DNA from: an uncultured bacterium
GTDB lineage: Bacteria > Patescibacteriota > Microgenomatia > UBA1400 > UBA12108
NCBI GenBank assembly: GCA_903945195.1
Contig: CAJAUT010000017.1
Span: 1-44,478 of the forward strand
Direction: 5' to 3'
Length of the DNA: 44,478 nt
Position 1 is the stretch's first letter, and each line of letters starts with the position of its first letter. The notes below the pieces were generated by a model, which did not search any database, had not been told where the DNA came from, and was given only the letters and a program-made list of their open reading frames with translations. This document shows, one piece after another, positions 22,035-29,946 of this stretch. The translations under genes and the position numbers were made by a program.

Positions 22035-22454
22035 CTATCTGGAAATAGTACGAACTTCATTACTCTTTCCAGCAATTTCTAGTTGTGTACCAGCAAAAGC
22101 CAACTTTCCTTGAGTAACTTTATATGGTGGTATTTCACCTCCAAGATATAACCAATTATCAACCTGATGAGCACTATAGGGACCGCTTGCAACAGATAAG
22201 ATCTGTTCATCAGAAAGCATTGCTATACGGCAAATATAATGAACCTCACCCAGTGTAGCGTGTAAGCCAACGAGAATAGGGTACTCAATTTTAGACCGAT
22301 GATGATCTCTCAAACCCTCTGGGAGATTAGGGTGTAGGACAACAATGTCTACTGGAACAGGCATTATTTTTCTACGTTGAAATCTATATAATTGCGCAAT
22401 ATCTTGCTCACCAATGGTTACTACTTCAAGGGGGTGAAGAACGAGTTCTGTCAT
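22035..22454 (-). CDS. Hypothetical protein
   Basis: The 139-residue product is soluble and beta-rich with no recognised motif; segments DIVVLHPNLPEGLRDHHRSK and YPILVGLHATLGEVHYICRI suggest a compact alpha/beta domain. TATTAT ends 7 nt before the start on the minus strand. It is the sole gene between repeats R2 and R3. Function unknown. Confidence 0.6.
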   Translation of the reverse strand: MTELVLHPLEVVTIGEQDIAQLYRFQRRKIMPVPVDIVVLHPNLPEGLRDHHRSKIEYPILVGLHATLGEVHYICRIAMLSDEQILSVASGPYSAHQVDNWLYLGGEIPPYKVTQGKLAFAGTQLEIAGKSNEVRTISR

Positions 22455-22507
22455 AAAGCCAATAATACCACTGCTGTCTAACCTTCTTGGTAGAAATTGA
22501 AAATTAC

Positions 22508-22553
22508 TATATCAAACTATATCGTTGCGAGGACTAGTGGAGAGTGTGAGAAC
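22508..22553 (+). repeat. Direct repeat R3
   Basis: The left part TATATCAAACTATATCGTTG continuing into GCGAGGA matches R2 closely. The right part (GCGAGGACTAGTGGAGAG to GAGAAC, 22527-22553) is a diverged version of the R1/R2 right half. It borders the methyltransferase segment that ends at tRNA-Asp. Confidence 0.65.
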
Positions 22554-22610
22554 TAAGATATTCACAAATAATTACGATAATCAAACTCCAGCTGATAATA
22601 TAGAGTTAGT

Positions 22611-24128
22611 ATGACAAAAGATAGATCAATAACTCTAGAGCCAATACAATCAAATGGTTTTGAAGTATTGCGCAAAACTGGGATTGCGGCTGATACTAAC
22701 AAACCTGAAGTTCAAGAAATAATGGCTTTGTTAAAGCGAAGTGATACGGGCAAAATTCCATTTTCAAAATTTATGGAGAAATCATTGTATGGACAATTCG
22801 GATATTATTCATCTGGTAAAGTGGAAATTAGTCTTGATAAAACTACCGATTTTATAACCGCCTCAGAACGTTCATTCTTTTTTGGAGCAACCATTGGAGA
22901 TGAGGTTGTACGTGTGTGGGAGGCTTTGGGATCTCCAGATGACTTTTCCGTAGTTGAAATGGGGGCTGGGGAAGGCGGTATGTCTGAATCTTTATTAGAA
23001 TACATAAAGATCAAGTCTCCTGAGTTGTTTGAGAAAATTAGATATAACATAGTTGATCTAGGGAAAGAACTGATTCCAAGACAAAGGGAGCGGTTGAGTA
23101 AAACTGGCAAACAAATTCAGTGGGTGTATGGTTCTGCAACTGAACTGCCAATAGCTAATGTAAATGGCGTCTTCATATCCAACGAATTACCAGACGCGTT
23201 TCCTGTAGAACAAGTTGTTAGGAATGATAAAGGTGAATTAGGTCAAATGTTTGTAGGCATAGATGAATCTGGGGAATGGACTGAATACTGGGGTGAGATG
23301 ACGTCTGAAGTTAGTGAGTATGTAAATAAATATGAAATCAAAGTAGGTCACAATGACTATGTTGCAATTAATTTATTGGCAGCCAAATTTCAAGAAAATA
23401 TCTCAAAGGCCTTAAATCAGGGGGCTGTGATAACTTTTGATTATGGGGCACTTGGTCAACCAGAAAAGGAATCTGATGTTCGTAGCTATGCCAAAGCGCA
23501 CATAAAAAAGGGTGATAGCGGTAGAAATATTGATTGGAAATATAAATTTGTGGGAGATGTAGATATAACAGCAGATGTGAATTTTAAAGTTCTAGAAGAT
23601 GTAGCAATGGATAACGGTTTAAGTATTGCATTTACAGGACAACAAGGAGATCTGTTGCAAATGATGGGTATGGATGAGGTAATGAGATTAATAGTAAGTA
23701 ACTATAAAGAGCTAAGTTGGAAAAATATTTTGAAGGTATCAAAGTCAATGGAAACATTTGGGATGTTTCACTTAGGATTTTATGATTTTTATGGACACAT
23801 ACTAACAAAAGGTGTGTCATCAGAATCAGTCTTATCCTCTCGATCTCGCGATGAAAGGTTATTAAAATTTAAAATCAAATTTCCTATTCCTGGGGGTAAA
23901 GCTGGCGATACAGTGATTATCGACTACAAGCGCGGCGAAAGAGATGAAGTCGAAATTGAGGAAATAGATGAAAATGGGATGATTGAGGTAAAACCTCACG
24001 CATTAGTCGATTCAAAATTTTCTCGAGATAAGCGGTCAATAGATGAACCAGATCAAGTTTATTACGACTTCAAAGGAAAGGATGACTTAATGAAAGTATT
24101 ACAGGAAATTGGTATAAAAGCAGATTAA
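22611..24128 (+). CDS. MidA/NDUFAF7-like SAM-dependent methyltransferase
   Basis: The 505-residue product follows the COG1565 (MidA) pattern: GQFGYYSSGKVEI and DFITASERSFFFGATIGDEV, then VVEMGAGEGGMSESLLEYI as SAM motif, YNIVDLGKELIPRQRERL, FISNELPDAFPVEQV, ITFDYGA and DITADVNFKVLEDVA. Known relatives methylate a protein arginine (NDUFAF7 acts on a complex I subunit), but the bacterial substrate is unknown. The C-terminal 120 residues have an extra beta-rich region with KAGDTVIIDYKRGERDEVE. The gene lies alone between repeat R3 and tRNA-Asp, which hints at acquisition. Confidence 0.8.
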   Translation: MTKDRSITLEPIQSNGFEVLRKTGIAADTNKPEVQEIMALLKRSDTGKIPFSKFMEKSLYGQFGYYSSGKVEISLDKTTDFITASERSFFFGATIGDEVVRVWEALGSPDDFSVVEMGAGEGGMSESLLEYIKIKSPELFEKIRYNIVDLGKELIPRQRERLSKTGKQIQWVYGSATELPIANVNGVFISNELPDAFPVEQVVRNDKGELGQMFVGIDESGEWTEYWGEMTSEVSEYVNKYEIKVGHNDYVAINLLAAKFQENISKALNQGAVITFDYGALGQPEKESDVRSYAKAHIKKGDSGRNIDWKYKFVGDVDITADVNFKVLEDVAMDNGLSIAFTGQQGDLLQMMGMDEVMRLIVSNYKELSWKNILKVSKSMETFGMFHLGFYDFYGHILTKGVSSESVLSSRSRDERLLKFKIKFPIPGGKAGDTVIIDYKRGERDEVEIEEIDENGMIEVKPHALVDSKFSRDKRSIDEPDQVYYDFKGKDDLMKVLQEIGIKAD

Positions 24129-24151
24129 ATGATCTACTTTGATCTATTTTG

Positions 24152-24225
24152 CGAGGCTGAGGGGACTCGAACCCCTGGCCTTCCACGTGACAGGCGGACG
24201 CTCTAACCAACTGAGCTACAGCCCC
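24152..24225 (-). tRNA. tRNA-Asp (anticodon GTC)
   Basis: Minus strand: acceptor GGGGCTG/CAGCCTC with one G-U pair, D-arm GCTC...GAGC, anticodon stem TCCGC/GTGGA with loop CTGTCAC (anticodon GTC), T-arm AGGGG/CCCCT, discriminator G as expected for Asp. CCA is not encoded (CAA follows). Its 3' border is copied in part at R1. Confidence 0.95.
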
Positions 24226-24251
24226 TCGCAAGGTGCTATTTTACTACATAA

Positions 24252-24662
24252 TCACCAAAAATAGTTATTGGCCAACACTATTTTGACTTTTTGACCATTT
24301 TTTGGTGGAACTACACGGATACTCAGGCGCTTCTTACCAACATAAATATCTGGGGGTAGCCAACATAATTTATCTATCACAGGCAAATAAACCACTAAAG
24401 CATCTATCTCTGTAGCATTGTATGTGTAGCTATGATGAGTTCGATCATTATATTCAAGCTTCACGACGACAGATCCGTCAGTATTAGATGGTTTTCCATT
24501 TGCATACTTGACCTGTACTCTCCACAATTTCCTCTGCTTATCCTCAAGAATCAAATCATACCTACAATCAACAAAGGGGATACTAGGGATATATTCAAGC
24601 TCTAGTGCTCTAGTTTGCACTTTACCTACCGCCAGCTGTCCTTTCCAGTTACTCGTGGGCAT
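24252..24662 (-). CDS. PD-(D/E)XK endonuclease-like protein
   Basis: The start is set at the ATG at 24662 (MPTSNWKGQLAVG), since TATATT ends 6 nt upstream; 136 residues. An early helix (LAVGKVQTRALELE) is followed by CRYDLILEDKQRKLWRVQVKYA, i.e. D-x(n)-QVK, the catalytic pattern of the PD-(D/E)XK_5 group, which includes group I intron-encoded endonucleases. The last half is beta-rich with RLSIRVVPPKNGQ. Cleavage of DNA is inferred from the motif. It sits next to tRNA-Asp and divergent from lemA. Confidence 0.7.
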   Translation of the reverse strand: MPTSNWKGQLAVGKVQTRALELEYIPSIPFVDCRYDLILEDKQRKLWRVQVKYANGKPSNTDGSVVVKLEYNDRTHHSYTYNATEIDALVVYLPVIDKLCWLPPDIYVGKKRLSIRVVPPKNGQKVKIVLANNYFW

Positions 24663-24734
24663 AACCCAAATATAATACATATGAAAGAAATTTGCTATAC
24701 TGTGCCTGTAACAAGTTTAAAAGAAAGGGGACAT

Positions 24735-25322
24735 ATGAACGCAGTCACAATTCTTATCATTTTAGTCGTTGGAGTCGGTCTATATCTAGTCTCCATCTAC
24801 AACTTTTTCCAGACTGCTCTTACCAGGATCAAGGCCAGTATCCAAGAGATCGGCAACCAGCTCAAACGCCAAGCAGATCTCATCCCCAATCTAGAAGCTA
24901 GTGTCAAAGGCTATCTTAGTCACGAGAAATCTATCCTCACTATGCTCGCAGACGCTCGCAAATCCGTAAACGCAGCCAGTGAAAGCGGAAATATCGACAA
25001 GCAAAGCAAAGCCGCCAGTATGCTAGGTGACTTGCTCCCAAAACTTTCCGTGATAGTTGAGTCCAATCCAGAGCTAAAAGGCAGTGAGACTGTCTCAAAC
25101 CTCATGGAAGAGCTCCGCGATACCTCTGACAAAGTCATGTATGCTCGCCGCACCTTGATCGACCTATCTGCCGACTACAACGTCAAAGTAGTCACATTCC
25201 CCAGCAACTTTGTAGCAAATATGTTTGGTTTCAAAGAACAGCCTGGGCTAAAAGTAGAAGGTATGGATTCAGCCACCAGTGTCACTGCAGCTGAGACAAA
25301 AAGTCCCAAAATCTCCCTCTAA
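24735..25322 (+). CDS. lemA: LemA family protein
   Basis: The 195-residue product begins with an N-terminal membrane helix (about 3-24) followed by YNFFQTALTRIKASIQEIGN and LKRQADLIPNLEASVKGYL, the hallmark LemA stretch, and then long helices. The start ATG at 24735 has AAAGGGG upstream and TATACT at 24696-24701 as -10. LemA proteins are common partners of HtpX-like proteases in one operon, as here (htpX starts 41 nt downstream). Role in envelope maintenance is likely but not defined. Confidence 0.93.
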   Translation: MNAVTILIILVVGVGLYLVSIYNFFQTALTRIKASIQEIGNQLKRQADLIPNLEASVKGYLSHEKSILTMLADARKSVNAASESGNIDKQSKAASMLGDLLPKLSVIVESNPELKGSETVSNLMEELRDTSDKVMYARRTLIDLSADYNVKVVTFPSNFVANMFGFKEQPGLKVEGMDSATSVTAAETKSPKISL

Positions 25323-25362
25323 CTTGAAGAACTTTATAAACATTAAGGACTTGACGAACTAA

Positions 25363-26268
25363 ATGCTAAACGTCTACGAACAAATCGATTCTAACAAGAG
25401 GCGTAGCTTCTGGGTTATTGCGATCTTTATCGCCTTCATGACGGCATTTGGCTATTTCTATAGCTACATATACGGGGCGGACTATTCATTTGTTTTCATC
25501 GCCGTATTTATCTCTGGGATTGGATCATGGATTAGTTATTACAACTCAGACAAAATAGCCCTGTCTATGGCAGGGGCTCACCCCGTGACCCACAAGTCTC
25601 ACCCCATCTACTACAACATTGTCCAAAATCTCTCAGGTGTCGCCAGGATCCCTGTGCCAAAGATTTATGTGATAGATAGTCCAGCTTTAAATGCTTTTGC
25701 CACAGGCAGGGATCCAGATCATGCCACAGTAGCAGTTACCCAAGGCCTTTTAGACAAACTCACTCGCACAGAGGTAGAAGGCGTAGTGGCACACGAGCTC
25801 TCCCATATCCGCAACTTTGATACGAGGTTGATGACGATAGTAGCTATTTTGGTAGGCTCCATTGCCATGATTCTAGACTGGTCCTGGCGCATTAGTTGGC
25901 ATAGAGGTGGTAGTCGCGACAACAACAAAGAGGGCAATGCCATCATCATGGTGATAGGGATCATCTTTATCATCTTGGCCCCCATCATCGGTCAGCTCAT
26001 CCAGCTCGCCATCTCTCGCAGGCGCGAGTTTTACGCCGATGCTTCTGCTGCCTTGATCACCAAGCAGCCATCTGGACTCGTCGGTGCCCTTAAAAAGATC
26101 GCCGCAAACGAAAGTATCCAGCTAGAAACCGCAAATACCGCTACAGCCCATCTATATATCGACGATCCAGTCACTTCGGAGACTCATGGTAATTGGCTCG
26201 CCAAACTATTTAGTACCCACCCACCTATCGCCGACCGCATCAAGGCTTTGGAAGGTTATAATGAGTGA
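25363..26268 (+). CDS. htpX: HtpX-type M48 membrane zinc metalloprotease
   Basis: The 301-residue product has two N-terminal membrane helices (about 16-34 and 40-60), PKIYVIDSPALNAFATGRDP, the zinc site VVAHELSHIRN (HELSH at 144-148), two further membrane segments at about 158-172 and 188-210, and SRRREFYADASAA with the third zinc ligand. It degrades damaged or misfolded membrane proteins. Active site faces the cytoplasm in known homologues. It ends within the start of the next small gene (8-nt overlap). Confidence 0.95.
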   Translation: MLNVYEQIDSNKRRSFWVIAIFIAFMTAFGYFYSYIYGADYSFVFIAVFISGIGSWISYYNSDKIALSMAGAHPVTHKSHPIYYNIVQNLSGVARIPVPKIYVIDSPALNAFATGRDPDHATVAVTQGLLDKLTRTEVEGVVAHELSHIRNFDTRLMTIVAILVGSIAMILDWSWRISWHRGGSRDNNKEGNAIIMVIGIIFIILAPIIGQLIQLAISRRREFYADASAALITKQPSGLVGALKKIAANESIQLETANTATAHLYIDDPVTSETHGNWLAKLFSTHPPIADRIKALEGYNE

Positions 26269-26506
26269 AAAGAAAACCCCGCCAGATGCACAAGAAGATA
26301 GATTTAATTTTGATAAGTCAAATTTTGCAGTTGATGCATTAATCCTTGGTGCTAGGGTACAGGCCAAGCTTTCAGGCAAGACTCCAAGGGAAATGTTATT
26401 AAAGCAACGAGCAAAAATTGTTAGAAAAAAACAAGCCGACATGAATAATTGGCTAAAATGGATTGAGATAGCATTAGAAAATCTAGATGATAAAAATATT
26501 AAGTGA
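26261..26506 (+). CDS. Small basic hypothetical protein
   Basis: The 81-residue product starts at the ATG overlapping the htpX stop by 8 nt. It has a charged start (MSEKKTPPDAQEDRFNFDKS), a helical middle with LILGARVQAKLSGKTPREML, and a basic helix KQRAKIVRKKQADMNNWLKW. No family was recognised. It lies between htpX and gatC on the same strand. Confidence 0.6.
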   Translation: MSEKKTPPDAQEDRFNFDKSNFAVDALILGARVQAKLSGKTPREMLLKQRAKIVRKKQADMNNWLKWIEIALENLDDKNIK

Positions 26507-26512
26507 TAAACT
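26507..26512 (+). promoter_or_regulatory. -10 box for the leaderless gatCAB transcript
   Basis: TAAACT ends 7 nt before the gatC ATG at 26520 and overlaps the stop region of the upstream gene. Confidence 0.5.
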
Positions 26513-26519
26513 ACATATC

Positions 26520-26828
26520 ATGACTACCAAGCAAGTAATTACAGACGCAGATTTCGCCAAACTGGTCAAAATGACCAAGTTGACGTTGTCCGACGAAGAA
26601 AAAGTCTCTATCCATTCTCAGCTCGACGAAGCCTTAAAAGAAGTTGAAGTCTTTGACGAGCTAGATCTAAAAAATGTCGTCCCACTTTCACACCCAGGAA
26701 GTCTCCAAAACATCATGCGGGAAGATGTAGTCATAGATTCATTCACTCAGGACGAGGCTCTCTCAAATGCCAACGCGAAACACAACGGATTTTTTATGGT
26801 CAGTGGTGTGCTAGAGGATCAAACATGA
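26520..26828 (+). CDS. gatC: Asp-tRNA(Asn)/Glu-tRNA(Gln) amidotransferase subunit C
   Basis: The 102-residue product is a typical GatC: DADFAKLVKMTKLTLSDEEK, then LDEALKEVEVFDELDLKNVV and a C-terminal NAKHNGFFMVSGVLED. It wraps around the GatA/GatB interface and stabilises the complex. The start is set by the ATG at 26520. It overlaps gatA by 4 nt (ATGA), so the three subunits are translationally coupled. Family members carry the GFFMVPRVLE-like ending seen here in variant form. Confidence 0.95.
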   Translation: MTTKQVITDADFAKLVKMTKLTLSDEEKVSIHSQLDEALKEVEVFDELDLKNVVPLSHPGSLQNIMREDVVIDSFTQDEALSNANAKHNGFFMVSGVLEDQT

Positions 26829-28231
26829 GTGATTTATCTCTCCTTACAGTCGAAGAATCTCGTAAAAAATTAGATGCCAAAGAGATCTCTTCAGTCGAGC
26901 TGACGACAGCTTGCCTAGACTCAATTGCCAAGCAAGAGCCAGATCTTCATGCCTTTGTCACTGTGCTATCAGAACAAGCACTTTCCTCAGCTAAAGTCGC
27001 AGATCAAAGTATCGCAAAAGGCGAGTCTCTGCCACTCCTAGGTATCCCTATCTCGATTAAAGATAATTTTTTAACTAAAGGCGCCCGCACTACCGCCAGC
27101 TCCAAAGTATTAGATGGATTCATCCCACCATTTGATGCAACAGTCGTACGTAAACTCAAAGAAGCAGGGGCCGTAATTATCGGCAAAAACAACATGGATG
27201 CCTGGGCACACGGATCTAGTACCGAAACCTCCGACTACGGTCCCACTCACAACCCTTGGGATCTATCAAAGCTCCCTGGTGGCTCCTCAGGTGGTACAGC
27301 AGCGGCTGTTTCTGCAAATGAAGTCATCGGTGGCATTGGCTCAGAGACAGCAGGTAGTATCCGTCAGCCAGCCAGTTGGTGTGGTGTCATCGGCTTCAAG
27401 CCTACCTATGGCCGTGTCAGTCGTTATGGTGTAGTTGCCATGGAAGCCTCGCTTGATTCTCCAGGACCTCTGTCAAAGACAGTTCGCGACTCAGCCATCA
27501 TGCTAGGTGTCATCGCGGGTCATGACGTGCTAGATGCTACAACTCCAGACATCGCAGTCCCAAACTACCTAAAAGATCTAAATTCAAACATTAAAGGTTT
27601 ACGTATAGGCCTACCCAAAGAATATTTCATGAAAGAATCTCAGGCTGGAATCAACGATATGGTAATGAAATCCGCCAAGCAACTAGAAAGTCTCGGAGCC
27701 ACACTAGTCGAAGTCAATCTGATGGACCCAAAGTTTGGGATCGCTGACTATACTATCATCCAAAGAGCTGGAGTATCGTCCAATCTCTCCCGTTACGACG
27801 GCGTACGCTATGGCAATGACCGCACCTATTTTGGCAAAGAAGCCAAGCGCCGCGTCATGTTGGGTAGCTATGCTTTATCATCTGGGTATTACGATGCCTA
27901 CTACAAACGCGCGCAGCAAGTCCGCATGCTACTAAAACAAGATTTTGATCGTATCTTTAGTCAGGTAGACCTCATCATGTCGCCAACCGCTCCCTCTACT
28001 GCGCTACCCATTGGCTCGACCTTAAACGAAGCTATGTTTGGTGAGCTCTCAGATCTCTTGATCGAAGGTAGCTCCTTGGCTGGTCTTACCGCAGTCAATA
28101 TCCCGGTTGGTTTACTTAGTGGCCTACCAGTGGGCGCCCAAATTATTGGCAATCATTTTCAGGAGCAACAAGTCCTAAATGCCGCCTATGCCTACGAACA
28201 AAAGGTTAACTGGAAGGAAATCAAAGCATGA
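26825..28231 (+). CDS. gatA: Asp-tRNA(Asn)/Glu-tRNA(Gln) amidotransferase subunit A
   Basis: The 468-residue amidase has the Ser-cisSer-Lys triad in standard numbering: K79 (IPISIKDNF), S154 (LPGGSSGG) and S178 (SETAGSIRQPA). GVIGFKPTYGRVSRYGV follows. It hydrolyses glutamine and channels ammonia to GatB. Full length and intact. It overlaps gatB by 4 nt. The pathway is needed where GlnRS or AsnRS is missing, as in many CPR bacteria. Confidence 0.97.
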   Translation: MSDLSLLTVEESRKKLDAKEISSVELTTACLDSIAKQEPDLHAFVTVLSEQALSSAKVADQSIAKGESLPLLGIPISIKDNFLTKGARTTASSKVLDGFIPPFDATVVRKLKEAGAVIIGKNNMDAWAHGSSTETSDYGPTHNPWDLSKLPGGSSGGTAAAVSANEVIGGIGSETAGSIRQPASWCGVIGFKPTYGRVSRYGVVAMEASLDSPGPLSKTVRDSAIMLGVIAGHDVLDATTPDIAVPNYLKDLNSNIKGLRIGLPKEYFMKESQAGINDMVMKSAKQLESLGATLVEVNLMDPKFGIADYTIIQRAGVSSNLSRYDGVRYGNDRTYFGKEAKRRVMLGSYALSSGYYDAYYKRAQQVRMLLKQDFDRIFSQVDLIMSPTAPSTALPIGSTLNEAMFGELSDLLIEGSSLAGLTAVNIPVGLLSGLPVGAQIIGNHFQEQQVLNAAYAYEQKVNWKEIKA

Positions 28232-29526
28232 CCTATCAACTCATCTGTGGCGCAGAGATCCACGTAGAACTAAAGACCAAATCCAAGATGTTCTGTGGCT
28301 GCAAAAACGATCCCTTCCACGCTCCAGGTCCAAATATCTATACATGCCCAGTCTGCCTAGGCTTACCTGGTGGTCTGCCAGTCCCAAACAAGCAGGCGAT
28401 AGAAGATACCATTCTCTTGGGACTAGCTATCCATAGTGAGATCCCAAGTCTTGCGCACTTTGACCGCAAACACTACTTCTACCCAGATCTGCCAAAAGGC
28501 TATCAGATCTCCCAAAAAGATGAGCCTTTCTGTATAGGTGGCTATATTGATACAACTGAAGGTAGAGTGCGTATCAATCACATCCATCTCGAAGAAGATG
28601 CCGCCAAGATGCATCATGACCTCGTGGATGGCAAAAAGGTCTCACTTATAGATTTCAACCGTTCCTCTGTCCCACTTGTTGAGATTGTGACAGAGCCAGA
28701 TATTCATAGTGCCGAGCAAGCCAAGGAGTTCTTAAAAAAAGTCAGAGATATTGTACGAGCCATAGGAGTGTCCGACTGTGACATGGAAAAAGGCTCCATG
28801 AGGCTCGAAGCCAACATCTCGCTTACAAAGGACGGTTCTTTGCCTCCATACAAAGTCGAGGTCAAAAACATCAACTCCTTCAGATATTTCGCCAACTCTT
28901 TGACATCAGAGTTTGTCCGTCAAAGTGAGATCCTAGACAAAGGAGAGACTCCAGTGCAGGAAACTCGTGGATACAGATCTGCCACAAATAGCACAGCTTC
29001 ACAGCGTGTCAAAGAAGACGCGGCCGACTATCGCTACTTCCCAGATCCAGATATTCCCCCTATTGTGATCTCTAAAGAGTGGCTAGAAGAGATAAGGTCT
29101 AGATTGCCCGAGCTTCCAAGCAGCAAAATTGATGGACTAATCAAATTAGGCATAGTGGAAAGTGCTGCCAAAATAATCGTAAATGATCAAGCAATGATGG
29201 AATATATTGAACAGGTGAAAACATTGAATCCAAAATTTGTTCAGTCAGCCGCCAAAGATATAGTCAATAAAAAAATCGATCACACAAAGCTATCACCAGC
29301 CGATTACATCAAATCGTTAGAGTCGAAAAATGCTGACAAAGTCACAGACGAAAATGTCTTAAAGCCAATTATTGAAAAGATCTTAAGTGATAATCCTACC
29401 GTCGTTGCAGACTTTAAAGCCGGCAAACAAAATGCGCTTGGATTCTTTGTGGGAGCTGTCATGCGCGCTAGTAGTGGCAAAGCCGACGCTGGAATTGTCA
29501 CTAGTATATTGCAAAAAATCTTGTAA
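28228..29526 (+). CDS. gatB: Asp-tRNA(Asn)/Glu-tRNA(Gln) amidotransferase subunit B
   Basis: The 432-residue product has CGAEIHVELKTKSKMFCGC with the zinc-binding cysteines completed by CPVCLGLPG, the kinase-like core (RKHYFYPDLPKGYQISQ, HLEEDAAKMHHD, DFNRSSVPLVEIVTEPD) and a C-terminal helical YqeY-like tail. It activates Glu- or Asp-tRNA with ATP and transfers ammonia. It is a little shorter than the usual roughly 475 residues, mostly in the helical middle. Last gene of the gatCAB operon. Confidence 0.96.
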   Translation: MTYQLICGAEIHVELKTKSKMFCGCKNDPFHAPGPNIYTCPVCLGLPGGLPVPNKQAIEDTILLGLAIHSEIPSLAHFDRKHYFYPDLPKGYQISQKDEPFCIGGYIDTTEGRVRINHIHLEEDAAKMHHDLVDGKKVSLIDFNRSSVPLVEIVTEPDIHSAEQAKEFLKKVRDIVRAIGVSDCDMEKGSMRLEANISLTKDGSLPPYKVEVKNINSFRYFANSLTSEFVRQSEILDKGETPVQETRGYRSATNSTASQRVKEDAADYRYFPDPDIPPIVISKEWLEEIRSRLPELPSSKIDGLIKLGIVESAAKIIVNDQAMMEYIEQVKTLNPKFVQSAAKDIVNKKIDHTKLSPADYIKSLESKNADKVTDENVLKPIIEKILSDNPTVVADFKAGKQNALGFFVGAVMRASSGKADAGIVTSILQKIL

Positions 29527-29532
29527 ATTGCT

Positions 29533-29850
29533 TTAGTCTGGTTGTATAGCGTCAAATAATAGGTCTGGGCTTCTGTGTCTGCTAATAAAATGCCACAGGG
29601 ATAGAGGAAACCATACTCTGTTGCCATCATATGTAGCAGCCTTATATTCCAAAACTTCTTCGGTTTTAAACCAATATTCAAGAGGCTGTTTAGTGCCTGC
29701 AAATGCAGGACATTGTTCGATAGGCTGACTTGCTGTACCTACAATATTATTCTCTTGAAATATTTCTCGTCCACCACTGTAGCCCGATTCACAGGTAATA
29801 CCACGATCTTCTAAACAAATTTCACACTTAGAGTTTTTCGGTGTATGCAC
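29533..29850 (-). CDS. Hypothetical cysteine-containing protein
   Basis: The 105-residue product begins (GTG) MHTPKNSKCEICLEDRGITC, a CxxC knuckle with a third cysteine, and continues through CPAFAG to an aromatic C-terminus (VWFPLSLWHFISRHRSPDLL). A small zinc-binding fold is possible. It is convergent with gatB (stops 6 nt apart) and divergent from dnaE. Upstream is a short direct repeat CTACTTTGTG/CTACTTTGTA. No family recognised. Confidence 0.55.
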   Translation of the reverse strand: MHTPKNSKCEICLEDRGITCESGYSGGREIFQENNIVGTASQPIEQCPAFAGTKQPLEYWFKTEEVLEYKAATYDGNRVWFPLSLWHFISRHRSPDLLFDAIQPD

Positions 29851-29946
29851 GTATTGTACTACTTTGTGCTACTTTGTACATGTCCTACTCTGAGCCAGTG
29901 CGATTATCTTTCCCTGTCTTGCCATATGTTGTAAGCTGTAAGCAGT

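Noticed and set aside
21764-22553. R1-R3 read as degenerate tRNA genes
   Set aside because: Only about 27 nt are shared and no second half of a cloverleaf can be found. They are better described as direct repeats, one of which matches the tRNA-Asp border.
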